A stretch of DNA of 64,000 nucleotides from positions 186,001 to 250,000 of the forward strand of contig CAWHVG010000005.1 in NCBI GenBank assembly GCA_963832725.1, read 5' to 3'. The stretch's first letter is position 1, and every line of letters begins with the position of its first letter. Of the stretch, positions 43,890 through 52,303 are shown in pieces. The notes beneath the pieces are model-generated. The model was not told the origin of the DNA, did no database searches, and saw only the letters and a list, made by a program, of their open reading frames with translations. Position numbers and translations under genes: made by a program. This DNA comes from JAEZBP01 sp963832725 (GTDB taxonomy: Bacteria > Myxococcota_A > Polyangia > Polyangiales > Sandaracinaceae).

Positions 43890-46763
43890 ATGGTTTACGA
43901 CTTCGGCGTCAACCAGGCTCTGGTCGAAGAGCTCTACTTCCGCTACCAAGAGAACCCCGCGGCGGTTCCTGAGTCCTGGCGGAAATACTTCGATGGGCTC
44001 GCGCGGCAGGCGGGTCACGCGCCCCGTCCGAACGGCGCCGCGGCACCGATCGCCGGACCACCGGCGAGCAGCACCTCCAGCGGCGTGTTCGCGCTGCCGC
44101 CGACGGCCGAGGTGGTGCAGACCTTCACAGGGTCGATCCCACCGAGCGCAGAAGCGCAGGCCGCGGTGGAGCTCCAGGCGCGGGTCAGCGCGATGGTCAA
44201 CGCGTACCGCGTGCGCGGCCACCTCTTCGCGCAGCTCGACCCGCTCGGGCTGGCGGAGCACCCGCCTTTCGATCTGAGCCTCGAGACCTTCGGCCTCCCG
44301 GACGTCGATCCCGAAACCCTGTTCGCGTACGGCAACCGGAAGCTCTCGCTCGGCGAGATCGTCCACCGGCTCCAGGAGACCTACTGCCGGAGCATCGGTG
44401 CCGAGTTCACGTTCATCGAGGACCCCGATGAGCGTCGGTGGCTCCAGCACCGGATGGAGGACACCTCCAACCACCTCGACCTCGACCGCGCGACGCAGCT
44501 CCGCATCCTGACGAAGCTCACGGACGCCGAGACCTTCGAGCGCTTCCTCCACAGCACGTACATCGGCGCCAAGCGCTTCAGCGTCGAAGGCGGCGAGAGC
44601 ATCATCCCGATGCTCGAGCTGATCATCGAGCACTGCGCGCCGCGCGACGTCGAGGAGATCGTCATCGGCATGGCCCACCGCGGCCGGCTGAACGTGCTGA
44701 TCAACGTCCTCGAGCTCAGCCCGCAGGACATCCTGGCGGCGTTCGAGGACAACAATCCGGAGCGCTACCTCGGCAGCGGCGACGTCAAGTACCACCTCGG
44801 CCATTCGACCGACCGCACCATCGACGGCCGCAAGGTGCACCTGACGCTGAGCTTCAACCCGAGCCACCTCGAGTTCGTCAACCCGGTGGTCGAGGGCCGC
44901 GTCCGCGCCAAGCAGGATCGGCGCAGCGACGAGGAGCGCAAGCGCGTGCTCCCGCTCCTCATCCATGGCGACGCTGCGGTCATCGGCCAGGGCGTCGTGG
45001 CAGAGACGCTCAACCTCTCGGGCCTGCGCGGCTACTCGACGGGCGGCACCGTCCACGTCGTCATCAACAACCAGATCGGGTTCACGACGGCGCTCCGAGA
45101 CGCGCGCTCCACCCGCTACTGCACCGACATCACACGGATGCTCCGCTGCCCCGTCTTCCACGTGAACGGCGAGGACCCGGAGGCCGTGGCGCAGGTCACC
45201 CAGCTCGCCACCGAGTACCGGCAGCGCTACGGGCGCGACGTCGTCATCGACCTCTACTGCTACCGCAAGTGGGGTCACAACGAGGCCGACGAGCCGCGCT
45301 TCACGCAGCCGCTCATGTACGCGGCCATCGACAAGAAGAAGAGCGTCCGCGAGGTCTACGTCGACCAGCTGGTCACCCACGGGAAGATCACGCTCGACGA
45401 GGCGACCGAGATCGCCAGCCGCAGCCGCCACCGTTTCGAGGCGGCGCTCGAAGAGGTCCGGCACACCAACCACCACTTCGAGACGAGCGCGTTCGGCGGC
45501 ATCTGGGGCGGCTACCGTGGCGGCCCCGACCTCGAGACGCCCGACTCCGACACGGCCGTCCCCGCCGACACCCTGCGGCACCTGATGGACCGCATCACCA
45601 CGGTGCCGGAAGGGTTCAAGATGCTGCGCCAGACCAAGGCGATGCTGCAGCACCGCCGTAAGGCGGGCCACGGCGAGGCGCCGGTCGACTGGGGCAGCGG
45701 CGAGACCCTCGCCTACGCGTCGCTCCTCTCCGAGGGCGTGAACGTGCGCATCAGCGGCCAGGACGTCGAGCGCGGCACCTTCTCGCACCGCCACGCCGTC
45801 CTCTACAACGCGGAGACCGGCACCCCCTTCGTGCCGCTCAACCACATCGCGGATGGGCAGGGTCGCTTCGAGGTCCACGACAGCTCGCTGTCGGAGGCGG
45901 GCGTGCTCGGGTTCGAGTACGGCTACAGCCTCGACTCGCCCGACGGCCTGGTCATCTGGGAGGCGCAATTCGGCGACTTCGCCAACGGCGCGCAGGTTCT
46001 GATCGACCAGTTCATCTCGTCCTCCGAGGACAAGTGGCACCGGCTCAGCGGGCTGGTGATGCTCCTGCCGCACGGCTTCGAGGGCATGGGGCCCGAGCAC
46101 TCCAGCGCCCGCCTCGAGCGCTACCTCTCGCTCTGCGCCGAGGACAACATGATGGTCTGCAACCTGACGACGTCGGCGCAGATCTTCCACGCGCTGCGCC
46201 GGCAGGTGAAGCGGCGGTGGCGCAAGCCGCTCATCGTCATGTCCCCGAAGCGGCTGCTGCGCGCCCCTGAGGCGGCCTCGACGCTGAAGGAGCTGGCCGA
46301 GGGCTCGTTCCAGCGGATCATCCCCGACCGCGAGGTCCCGGCGAAGAAGGCCCGGCGCGTGCTCGCGTGCTCGGGCAAGGTCTACTACGACCTGATGTCC
46401 GGTCGTGAAAAGGCCGGCCGCGACGACGTCGCCATCGTGCGCTTCGAGCAGCTCTACCCGCTGCGCCCGCAGGAGGTGCGCGACGTGTTCGCGGGCTACG
46501 CCGACGGCACCGAGCTGGTCTGGGTCCAGGAAGAGCCGTTCAACAGCGGCGCCTGGTACTACCTGAACGCACACCTCCCGCAGCTCCTCGGCAACCGCCT
46601 GCCTCTCCGCTGCGTGTCGCGCCCGCCGAGCGCGAGCCCGGCCACCGGCTCCAAGCACGCGCACGAGCTCGAGCAGCAGCAGCTCGTCGACGACGCGTTC
46701 GCGGATCTGGGCAGCGGCAAGAGCAGCTCGACCGAGGAAGGCGCGCGCGCCACCGCGAGCTGA
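43890..46763 (+). CDS. sucA: 2-oxoglutarate dehydrogenase E1
   Basis: Thiamine-diphosphate E1 of the TCA-cycle complex, 957 aa. N-terminus YDFGVNQALVEELYFRYQEN is the E2-binding helix. Visible: YRVRGHLFAQLDPLGL, HSTYIGAKRFSVEGGESIIP, GMAHRGRLNVLINVLE, FNPSHLEFVNPVVEGRVRAK, HGDAAVIGQGVVAETLNLSG (thiamine/Mg site), HVVINNQIGFTT, NADEPRFTQPLMY-type RKWGHNEADEPRFTQ, and VQEEPFNSGAWYYL. Complete and unbroken. No sucB or lpd follows; a terminator is 20 bp beyond the stop. Confidence 0.96.
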   Translation: MVYDFGVNQALVEELYFRYQENPAAVPESWRKYFDGLARQAGHAPRPNGAAAPIAGPPASSTSSGVFALPPTAEVVQTFTGSIPPSAEAQAAVELQARVSAMVNAYRVRGHLFAQLDPLGLAEHPPFDLSLETFGLPDVDPETLFAYGNRKLSLGEIVHRLQETYCRSIGAEFTFIEDPDERRWLQHRMEDTSNHLDLDRATQLRILTKLTDAETFERFLHSTYIGAKRFSVEGGESIIPMLELIIEHCAPRDVEEIVIGMAHRGRLNVLINVLELSPQDILAAFEDNNPERYLGSGDVKYHLGHSTDRTIDGRKVHLTLSFNPSHLEFVNPVVEGRVRAKQDRRSDEERKRVLPLLIHGDAAVIGQGVVAETLNLSGLRGYSTGGTVHVVINNQIGFTTALRDARSTRYCTDITRMLRCPVFHVNGEDPEAVAQVTQLATEYRQRYGRDVVIDLYCYRKWGHNEADEPRFTQPLMYAAIDKKKSVREVYVDQLVTHGKITLDEATEIASRSRHRFEAALEEVRHTNHHFETSAFGGIWGGYRGGPDLETPDSDTAVPADTLRHLMDRITTVPEGFKMLRQTKAMLQHRRKAGHGEAPVDWGSGETLAYASLLSEGVNVRISGQDVERGTFSHRHAVLYNAETGTPFVPLNHIADGQGRFEVHDSSLSEAGVLGFEYGYSLDSPDGLVIWEAQFGDFANGAQVLIDQFISSSEDKWHRLSGLVMLLPHGFEGMGPEHSSARLERYLSLCAEDNMMVCNLTTSAQIFHALRRQVKRRWRKPLIVMSPKRLLRAPEAASTLKELAEGSFQRIIPDREVPAKKARRVLACSGKVYYDLMSGREKAGRDDVAIVRFEQLYPLRPQEVRDVFAGYADGTELVWVQEEPFNSGAWYYLNAHLPQLLGNRLPLRCVSRPPSASPATGSKHAHELEQQQLVDDAFADLGSGKSSSTEEGARATAS

Positions 46764-46782
46764 GCTCGCCTTCCACGACGAC

Positions 46783-46813
46783 GAGCGGGCGGCCTCTGAG
46801 GGCTGGCCCGCTC
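46783..46813 (+). terminator. Terminator after sucA
   Basis: GAGCGGGC (46783-46790) pairs with GCCCGCTC (46806-46813), followed by GTTCTCATTTC. Eight base pairs. Confidence 0.65.
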
Positions 46814-46904
46814 GTTCTCATTTCGCCGCAGCGCGCTCGGTTCGCCGCTCGTTCTCGGTTCGCCGCTCGTTCTCGTGTCGCTGCTCGTTCTCGTGTCGCC
46901 GCAG
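46810..46904. repeat. Short tandem repeat
   Basis: Four to five units of about 18 bp with consensus CGCTCGTTCTCGGTTCGC, imperfect, directly beyond the sucA terminator. On the minus strand all units keep one frame (RERAA-type peptide), but there is no start codon or ribosome site. Confidence 0.7.
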
Positions 46905-47047
46905 CTCTCTCGTTTCGGCGAGCCCACGATGCGGGTCCCCCGCGACCCGACCCCGACGCGCACGATGCACGCACCGGTATCGCGAGAGCGACGATCGACA
47001 GCGAGCGGCTTTTTCGCTTCCGCTATCGTGCCTCGCTTGCTAAAAAG

Positions 47048-47790
47048 GACGGCGCCAACGCGGCCACGGGGGGGAGGGGCACGGCCGCGCGGCGCCGTCA
47101 GGACCAGTATCTAGGCGAACCGGGGGGAGCGCCAACCTGGGAGGACGCCGCGGCGACTCGATCGCCGTCGGCGTCTTGCCGCATTTGGGTCTCTGAGGCG
47201 CCAAAACCCGGCCATTTTCACCGGCGGCGCGCCCAAAGCGATCAGGCAGCATTCGTCGGCGTCCGGCGCTGAAATTGGCCCCGGTCGCGAAGAGAAGGCG
47301 ACGCCGGCGCGGTCAGGAGGGGGAGGGGTACGACCGCGCCGGCGCCGCCGGAGAAAGGCGGTCACGCGCGCATGGGGAGGAGAGTGGGGAGAGGGGCTGC
47401 GCGCGTTCCCGCCGAAAGAAGGGGCGGCGCCGGCATGACCAAGGGGGGGAGGGGCACGGTCACACCGACACCGCCGACATCGTCCTCATCGTTCGCGCTC
47501 ACCGAGAGCGCGGGGAGAGAGGGGCGTCACCGGCACGGCCAAGGGGGGGAGGGGCACGACCGCGCCGATGACGCCTTAGTTTCGATACGTTCCCCTCACG
47601 GGAGGGTTACGCTCTTCCTCGGGGAGGAAGATGGTGCGCCGGCGCGGTCACGGGGGGGAGGGGCACGACCGCGCCGGCAACACCGGAATCGCTGTTCGAG
47701 CGAGAGGAAGGTCCAAGCCGTTCCTCGGAGACGAAGGGGACGGAAGCCGCGCGGCCAAGGGGGGGAGGGGCACAGCCGCGCGGCCCCGTC
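47048..47790 (-). ncRNA. Array of six G-rich-loop hairpins (candidate structured RNA)
   Basis: Each unit has a left arm of 17-18 nt, a 17-nt core and a complementary right arm of 17-18 nt. The cores begin at 47066, 47315, 47441, 47541, 47650 and 47757, and read (A)(A/C)GGGGGGGAGGGGCAC with one variant (AGGAGGGGGAGGGGTAC). Units lie 100-126 bp apart except the first (249 bp). A divergent seventh hairpin (47357-47413) has arms GGCGGTCACGCGCGCA and TGCGCGCGTTCCCGCC around a 25-nt G-rich loop. Arm sequences differ between units but pairing is kept, and the single mismatches in units 2, 3, 4 and 6 become G-U pairs only if the minus strand is transcribed. No frame is kept between units. It lies downstream of Hsp20 on that strand. 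Confidence 0.65.
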
Positions 47791-47896
47791 GAGATAGTTG
47801 TAGAACGCTCGAGGCCGATGCGGGAGGGCTGGCGCGAAGTTCTGTGAGCACCATCTCAAGACGCCCGGCCGCTCCGCAATTCCTCGGAATACTCCC

Positions 47897-48331
47897 TCAA
47901 CTGAGGCTCTTCACCTCGATGAGGCGCTTCTCCGGCGAGCTCTTCTTCGGGACGCGGATGATGAGCACCCCGGCGTCGAGCGATGCCTCGACCTGCTCGC
48001 CGTCGGCGCTCTTCGGCAGGGTGAACGCCCGCCGGAACGCTCCGTAGCGTCGCTCCACGTGCTGCACCTTGCGCTGAGCGCCCTCGGGCGGCTTCGCGAG
48101 CTTGCGCTCTCCCGCGATGGTGAGGACGCCATCCTCCACTTGGATCGACAGCTCCTCGGCCTTCATCCCGGGTACGTCCGCGAGCAACACGAACCCGTCC
48201 TCCTCGTCCACGACGTCGACCGTCGGCTCGAAACGCGCACGCGCTCGAGGCGGGTCCGCGAATACGAGGCGTCCGAAATCGGAGTCCAGACGAGACAGCT
48301 CCGCAAGGGGATCCCAACGCATCATCCGCAT
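47897..48331 (-). CDS. Hsp20 small heat-shock protein
   Basis: 144-aa alpha-crystallin-type chaperone. Start 48331 (MRMMRWDPLAELSRLDSDFG) follows GGAGAAGGAAC. The crystallin domain runs from about 40: PTVDVVDEEDGFVLLADVPG, KAEELSIQVEDGVLTIAGER, RRYGAFRRAFTLPKSADGE, ASLDAGVLIIRVPKK. The A-x-x-x-GVL motif is intact. The 100-nt leader holds a strong hairpin, so heat-dependent translation is possible (inference). The gene's 3' side faces the hairpin array. Confidence 0.94.
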   Translation of the reverse strand: MRMMRWDPLAELSRLDSDFGRLVFADPPRARARFEPTVDVVDEEDGFVLLADVPGMKAEELSIQVEDGVLTIAGERKLAKPPEGAQRKVQHVERRYGAFRRAFTLPKSADGEQVEASLDAGVLIIRVPKKSSPEKRLIEVKSLS

Positions 48332-48382
48332 GTTCCTTCTCCTCTCGGGCGCGAGGCCCGGGCGATGCCACCGCCCGTCGAG

Positions 48383-48418
48383 GGCGAGCGCCCCGAATCT
48401 CGGGGACCGAAGCTCGCC
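48383..48418 (-). promoter_or_regulatory. Leader hairpin of hsp20
   Basis: On the minus strand GGCGAGC pairs with GCTCGCC, and inside it CCCCGA pairs with TCGGGG around GAT. It lies in the inferred 5' untranslated region. A second weak pairing between CCTCG and the CGAGAGG around the ribosome site could hide it; this is only a thermometer candidate. Confidence 0.35.
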
Positions 48419-48437
48419 GTCTCTCGAGCGCACGCCC

Positions 48438-48465
48438 AAACTAAGCATTCGATCTCTTGGGTCAA
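48438..48465 (-). promoter_or_regulatory. Candidate hsp20 promoter
   Basis: Minus strand TTGACC (48460-48465) is followed after 16 nt by TAGTTT (48438-48443). The start would be about 100 nt upstream of the ATG. The rest of the 346-bp divergent spacer shows no other clear element. Confidence 0.4.
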
Positions 48466-48677
48466 TACGTGCCGAGACGTGCCAGCACGAGCCCTGGCCA
48501 GGAACCTGGACGGTCGAGCGCCTTGGATCCGATGCGTGGTTCGACGACGAGGCGATGCGAGCGTCGCCGAGGGGCTGCGCAGCGGGCCCACGCGGCGCGA
48601 CAGACGGGAGGGTTCCTGGTCGGCGCGCCAAGCTCTGGGTTGCTCCCGGCGGACGGGCAGCGGACCATGGAGTCGTC

Positions 48678-49787
48678 GTGAAGCAGCTCTCCCTCCTGTC
48701 GACGTCGATCGCCGCGCTCGCGCTGAGCTCCTGCGTCGCGCAGGTCACCTTCGACCCGGTCGGCACCGCCGACACCGTCGCCGGGAGCTGGACGGTCCAG
48801 GGTCAGCCGGCCAGCGTCGCCACGTGCAGCGAGCTCGGCATCGACTACGTGCGGGTGCGGTTCTACCGCGGCGACCACACCTCCGATCATCCCGCGCTGG
48901 TGTTCCCCTGCGAGCGCGGCGCCTTCGATACGAGCCCCGAAAGGGTCGTCGCGAGCGGGACCTGGACGATGGCGCTGGTGGCCATCGACGCGGACGGGAA
49001 CACCATCTCGCTCGGCGCGCAGGAGACGATCGAGACGGCGGCGGTCGGTGGGCACATCGTGCTCACGTCCGTCGACTTCGACGGAAGCGCGCGCTTCGAC
49101 CCGAGTGGGACGAGCGCGGCGGTCTCGGCGAGCTGGACGATCGGCGGCGCCGGCACGGGCAGCGCGACCTGCGGCGCGGTCTCGGGCTCGACGGTGGACG
49201 TCATCCTCTACGCGGCCAGCGATTCGGCCCGCACTTCGCCCGCGACGATCCATTCGGGCATCGCCTGCGCGGACGGGAGCTGGGACAGCGGCGCGCCGAT
49301 CCTCGCGGCCGGCGACTACCTCGCCTCCGCCAAGCTGCGCGGCCCCGCGGGCGAGCTCCTCAGCACCGACGATCTCGTCGAGCCGATCACCATCACGGCG
49401 GACACACCGGTCTCCCTGGCGTTCGACTTCCGCTTCGAGCGGCCCATCGTGCAGGTCACGACGATGTGGGACGCCCCCGCCTCGGGGACACCGACCAGCT
49501 GCGCCGCGGCGGGCGTCGGGCGGATGAGCTGGCACCTCGACTACGTCGACGCCGGCGGCACCGTCACGCCGAACCTCGCCGACTCGGGAGGCGAGATCAC
49601 CTGCGCCGAACGAGTGACCGTGACCCGAGCCACGCTCGCGCCCGGGACCTACCGGCTCTACTTCGAGGGGAAGAACGGGGCCGGTGCTCCCACGCTGTGG
49701 ACCGTTCAGCCACCGTGCGAAGCAACCCTCGACGCAGACGGCGGCCTCGCGTTCGCGTCGTGCGAAGCGGCCTACTCGGGGCCCTGA
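48678..49787 (+). CDS. Lipoprotein with repeated SWT beta-domains (paralog 1)
   Basis: 369 aa from GTG 48678: VVKQLSLLSTSIAALALSSC has lipobox LSSC. About three domains of some 110 residues begin SWTVQGQPASVATCSELGID, SWTIGGAGTGSATCGAVSGS and MWDAPASGTPTSCAAAGVGR. Each continues VRF/VIL/WHL strand, CERGAFDTSPER or similar, GTWTMALVAIDADGN and a closing TI-ETAAVGGHI strand. A paired Cys per domain suggests disulfides. It looks like a bacterial Ig-like or carboxypeptidase-regulatory-like sandwich (inference). Its paralog follows 22 bp later. Confidence 0.75.
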   Translation: MKQLSLLSTSIAALALSSCVAQVTFDPVGTADTVAGSWTVQGQPASVATCSELGIDYVRVRFYRGDHTSDHPALVFPCERGAFDTSPERVVASGTWTMALVAIDADGNTISLGAQETIETAAVGGHIVLTSVDFDGSARFDPSGTSAAVSASWTIGGAGTGSATCGAVSGSTVDVILYAASDSARTSPATIHSGIACADGSWDSGAPILAAGDYLASAKLRGPAGELLSTDDLVEPITITADTPVSLAFDFRFERPIVQVTTMWDAPASGTPTSCAAAGVGRMSWHLDYVDAGGTVTPNLADSGGEITCAERVTVTRATLAPGTYRLYFEGKNGAGAPTLWTVQPPCEATLDADGGLAFASCEAAYSGP

Positions 49788-49808
49788 CCCGGATCGACCG
49801 GTACTACG

Positions 49809-50624
49809 ATGCCCTCCGTGCGCCCCCCGAGCCCTCATCGCCCTGCGCCCTCCCCTCGCGTCGCCCTCCTCGCGCTGCTCGCGCTCTTCGCGACGGGCTG
49901 CGTGAAGATCACCGACTTCAAACCGGTCGGGAACGACACCTCGCTCGAGGCCTCGTGGACCATCGACGGGGCCTATCCGACGAGCGAGCGCTGCCAGGAG
50001 CTCGGCGCCAACCAGGTCCGTGTGGTCTTCCTGGACGGCCTGCGCCCCGTGCCCGTCGGCGCGCTCATCCATCAGTGCGCCAGCTGCAGCGCGAGCGCGT
50101 CGCCCTCCTGCTACGCGAACCGCGCCTGTACGATGGACGGCCAGGTCGAGTGTCTCGACACCAGCCCGAACCGCGTGATCCTCGCCGGGACCTGGACGGT
50201 GCGGGTCGAGGCCTTGAACGGCGCCACCGTCATCGGCACCGGCCCCGAGCAGACGATCGACGCCACCGAGATGGGGCACGTCACGGTCGATCCGGTCGAC
50301 TTCCTCAGCGCCCGCATCAGCGCGACCTACACGCTGGACGGCGCGACCCCGACCTTCGACACCTGCGACGCGGCCGGCATCGACGCGGTCGAGCTCTACT
50401 TCGAGACCGCGAGCGGGACGGTGGCCGGCGGCGGCAGCGAGCCCTGCACCGTGGGCGAGGTCGGAAACCGCGTGGCGGGAAACGCCGACTACGCGGTACG
50501 CCTTCGGGCGCTGGCCGCCGACGGCTCGGTGGTCGGCGAGACCGCGCCCGAGAGCTTCTCACCCATGCCCGGCGACCACCTCACCCTCGCCGGGGGCGCG
50601 GCCATCGAGCTGAGCTCGCTCTGA
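49809..50624 (+). CDS. Lipoprotein with repeated SWT beta-domains (paralog 2)
   Basis: 271 aa. MPSVRPPSPHRPAPSPRVALLALLALFATGC gives lipobox ATGC after a long basic start. Two domains are visible: ASWTIDGAYPTSERCQELGA, CLDTSPNRVILAGTWTVRVE and ATYTLDGATPTFDTCDAAGI, CTVGEVGNRVAGNADYAVRL. They match the domains of the preceding protein in order and Cys placement. An inserted Cys-rich loop (CASCSASASPSCYANRAC) is unique to this copy. Same operon as paralog 1. Confidence 0.75.
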   Translation: MPSVRPPSPHRPAPSPRVALLALLALFATGCVKITDFKPVGNDTSLEASWTIDGAYPTSERCQELGANQVRVVFLDGLRPVPVGALIHQCASCSASASPSCYANRACTMDGQVECLDTSPNRVILAGTWTVRVEALNGATVIGTGPEQTIDATEMGHVTVDPVDFLSARISATYTLDGATPTFDTCDAAGIDAVELYFETASGTVAGGGSEPCTVGEVGNRVAGNADYAVRLRALAADGSVVGETAPESFSPMPGDHLTLAGGAAIELSSL

Positions 50625-50671
50625 ATCCCCGCGGTTGCCTGCATGGGGCGACATGGCTACATGAAACAGGC

Positions 50672-51391
50672 GTGCAGTTTCAGTTCCCCAGGCTGACCCC
50701 GACGGTCAAGAAGCTCCTCATCACCATCGTGGCGACCTTCGTGGTCGTGGCGCTGGTCAACAGCCTCACGCCGTTGCGGCTCTTCCAACTGCTGGCGCTG
50801 AATCCGGCGCCGGGTCTGCATTGGCTCTGGCAGCCGCTGACCTACTGGGCCGTCGAGCAGCCGATCCCGAACATGCTCTTCTCGCTCGGGCTCACGCTGC
50901 TCTTCGTCTACTTCTTCCTGGCGCCCTTCGAGGAGCGCTTCGGGGCCAAACGCACGATGCAGCTCGCCGCCGCCGGCGCGCTCGCGTCGGCGCTCGCGGT
51001 CATGGCGCTCGGCACCCTGCTCTTCTCGCTCGGGCTCCAGATTCGGACCCCCCTCATCGCGGGCCCGACGCCGATCGCGCTGGCGGCTTTCGGCGCCTTC
51101 CCGGTCATCGCGGGCAACCGCGAGATCCTCTTCATGTTCGTCATCCCCATGCGGGTATGGACGGCGCTGGCGATCGGCCTCGGGATCTCCGCGCTCGTGG
51201 CGATCATGCAGCACGACCCCTTCATCTTCGTCGACTACGCGAGCGCGCTCGGCGCCGGCGTCGGCTTCGCCAAGTGGATGATCCGGCCGCGCACGCCGAA
51301 GCGAAAGCCGCCCACCCGCCGGCGCGGCGGCCCCGACCTGAAGGTCGTGCGCGGCGGCGCGGACGACGACGGCCCTCGCTGGCTCAACTGA
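50672..51391 (+). CDS. Rhomboid-like membrane protein without catalytic Ser
   Basis: 239 aa from a GTG: VQFQFPRLTPTVKKLLIT. Membrane segments include LLITIVATFVVVALVNSL, NMLFSLGLTLLFVYFFLAPF, LAAAGALASALAVMALGTLL, IALAAFGAFPVIAGN and ALAIGLGISALVAIM. NMLFSLGLTLLFVYFFLAPFEERFG corresponds to the rhomboid HxxxN-and-E-R segment and AGPTPIALAAFGAF to its GASGA loop, in which the nucleophile Ser is missing. The C-terminal tail is Arg/Lys-rich. Probably a rhomboid pseudoprotease. Confidence 0.6.
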   Translation: MQFQFPRLTPTVKKLLITIVATFVVVALVNSLTPLRLFQLLALNPAPGLHWLWQPLTYWAVEQPIPNMLFSLGLTLLFVYFFLAPFEERFGAKRTMQLAAAGALASALAVMALGTLLFSLGLQIRTPLIAGPTPIALAAFGAFPVIAGNREILFMFVIPMRVWTALAIGLGISALVAIMQHDPFIFVDYASALGAGVGFAKWMIRPRTPKRKPPTRRRGGPDLKVVRGGADDDGPRWLN

Positions 51392-51541
51392 CGCGCGCCG
51401 GAGGTCGCGGGGCAGGTCGCCGAGCGCGATGAGCCCGTCGATTCCGTGCGCTCCCACGGCTCGTCCCGCCTCCGGGACGAGGTGGAGCGCCGCGCTACGT
51501 TCTGATGACAATCCCCGTCGCGCTCGCGTATTCTCCGCGAC

Positions 51542-52117
51542 ATGCGGCTGGTCAGGATCCTGTTCGTCCTCGTTCCGATGCTCGCCTCCGCGTGCGCCGA
51601 GACTCCGCGCTGCGTGGATCACGGAACCCCCATGCGCCCGCGCGTGGTCGTGGAGTGCAACGCCGGCAAGGTCGCCGTGTGCAGCACGGCGGTCTACGAC
51701 CCGACGACGGGAGAAGGCAGCTACGATCCGGATACGGGCGGGTTGGTCCGCGTGCCGCCCGTCGTCAGCGGCACGCAGCTGGGCTGCGACGCCTACCCCG
51801 GCTATCCCGGAACGACCTACTGCCGCCCCCTACCGACGTGTGGCGGCGCCGGTCAAGCGGTGACCTGCCCGAGCGGAGCCCAGCCGGTCTGCGTCTTGGG
51901 CGAGGTGACGACGCTGACGGCGCCCACCACGCCGACGCCCGACGCCGGGATGCCCGACGCGGGCACGATGGACGACGGCGGCGCGATGAACGACGGCGGC
52001 GCGATGGATGACGGCGGAGCCGTAGACGCCTCGCTGGACGACGCCGGCGCGAGCGACGCCTCCGCACCCGACGCCTCCGCACCCGACGACGCGGCGACCG
52101 TCGACGGCGCCGCCTGA
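51542..52117 (+). CDS. Cys-containing lipoprotein with Asp/Gly/Ala tail
   Basis: 191 aa. MRLVRILFVLVPMLASACAE has lipobox ASAC. Residues 20-125 carry nine Cys (TPRCVDHGTP, VVECNAGKVAVCSTAVYD, LGCDAYPGYPGTTYCRPLPT, CGGAGQAVTCPSG, PVCVLGEVT). The C-terminal 65 residues are a DAGMPDAG/DDGGAMNDGG/DASAPDAS repeat. Likely surface-exposed with a flexible end. Function unknown. Confidence 0.7.
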   Translation: MRLVRILFVLVPMLASACAETPRCVDHGTPMRPRVVVECNAGKVAVCSTAVYDPTTGEGSYDPDTGGLVRVPPVVSGTQLGCDAYPGYPGTTYCRPLPTCGGAGQAVTCPSGAQPVCVLGEVTTLTAPTTPTPDAGMPDAGTMDDGGAMNDGGAMDDGGAVDASLDDAGASDASAPDASAPDDAATVDGAA

Positions 52118-52303
52118 AAGGTCGGGTCGAGAACACTCCCGTCACCACGCGGGCGGCGTCCGCGCCCTAACCGCGCGCACGACGCCTCACAGCTCCCCTC
52201 GACCGTTGCCGCCACCGAACGGCTCGCCGCCATCGCGCCGACGGTCCGGTGGGACGCGTCTCTTTTTTGGGCCGATCGCGCTCGCTCACTACCATCGGCA
52301 GCA

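Noticed and set aside
46810..47000. Minus-strand RERAA repeat peptide
   Set aside because: No start signal, and it spans the sucA terminator region; a simple DNA repeat explains it.
47040..47860. Peptides with CPSPPWPR on the minus strand of the hairpin array
   Set aside because: The frame of this peptide changes from unit to unit and the arms drive the structure, so it is not a coding repeat.
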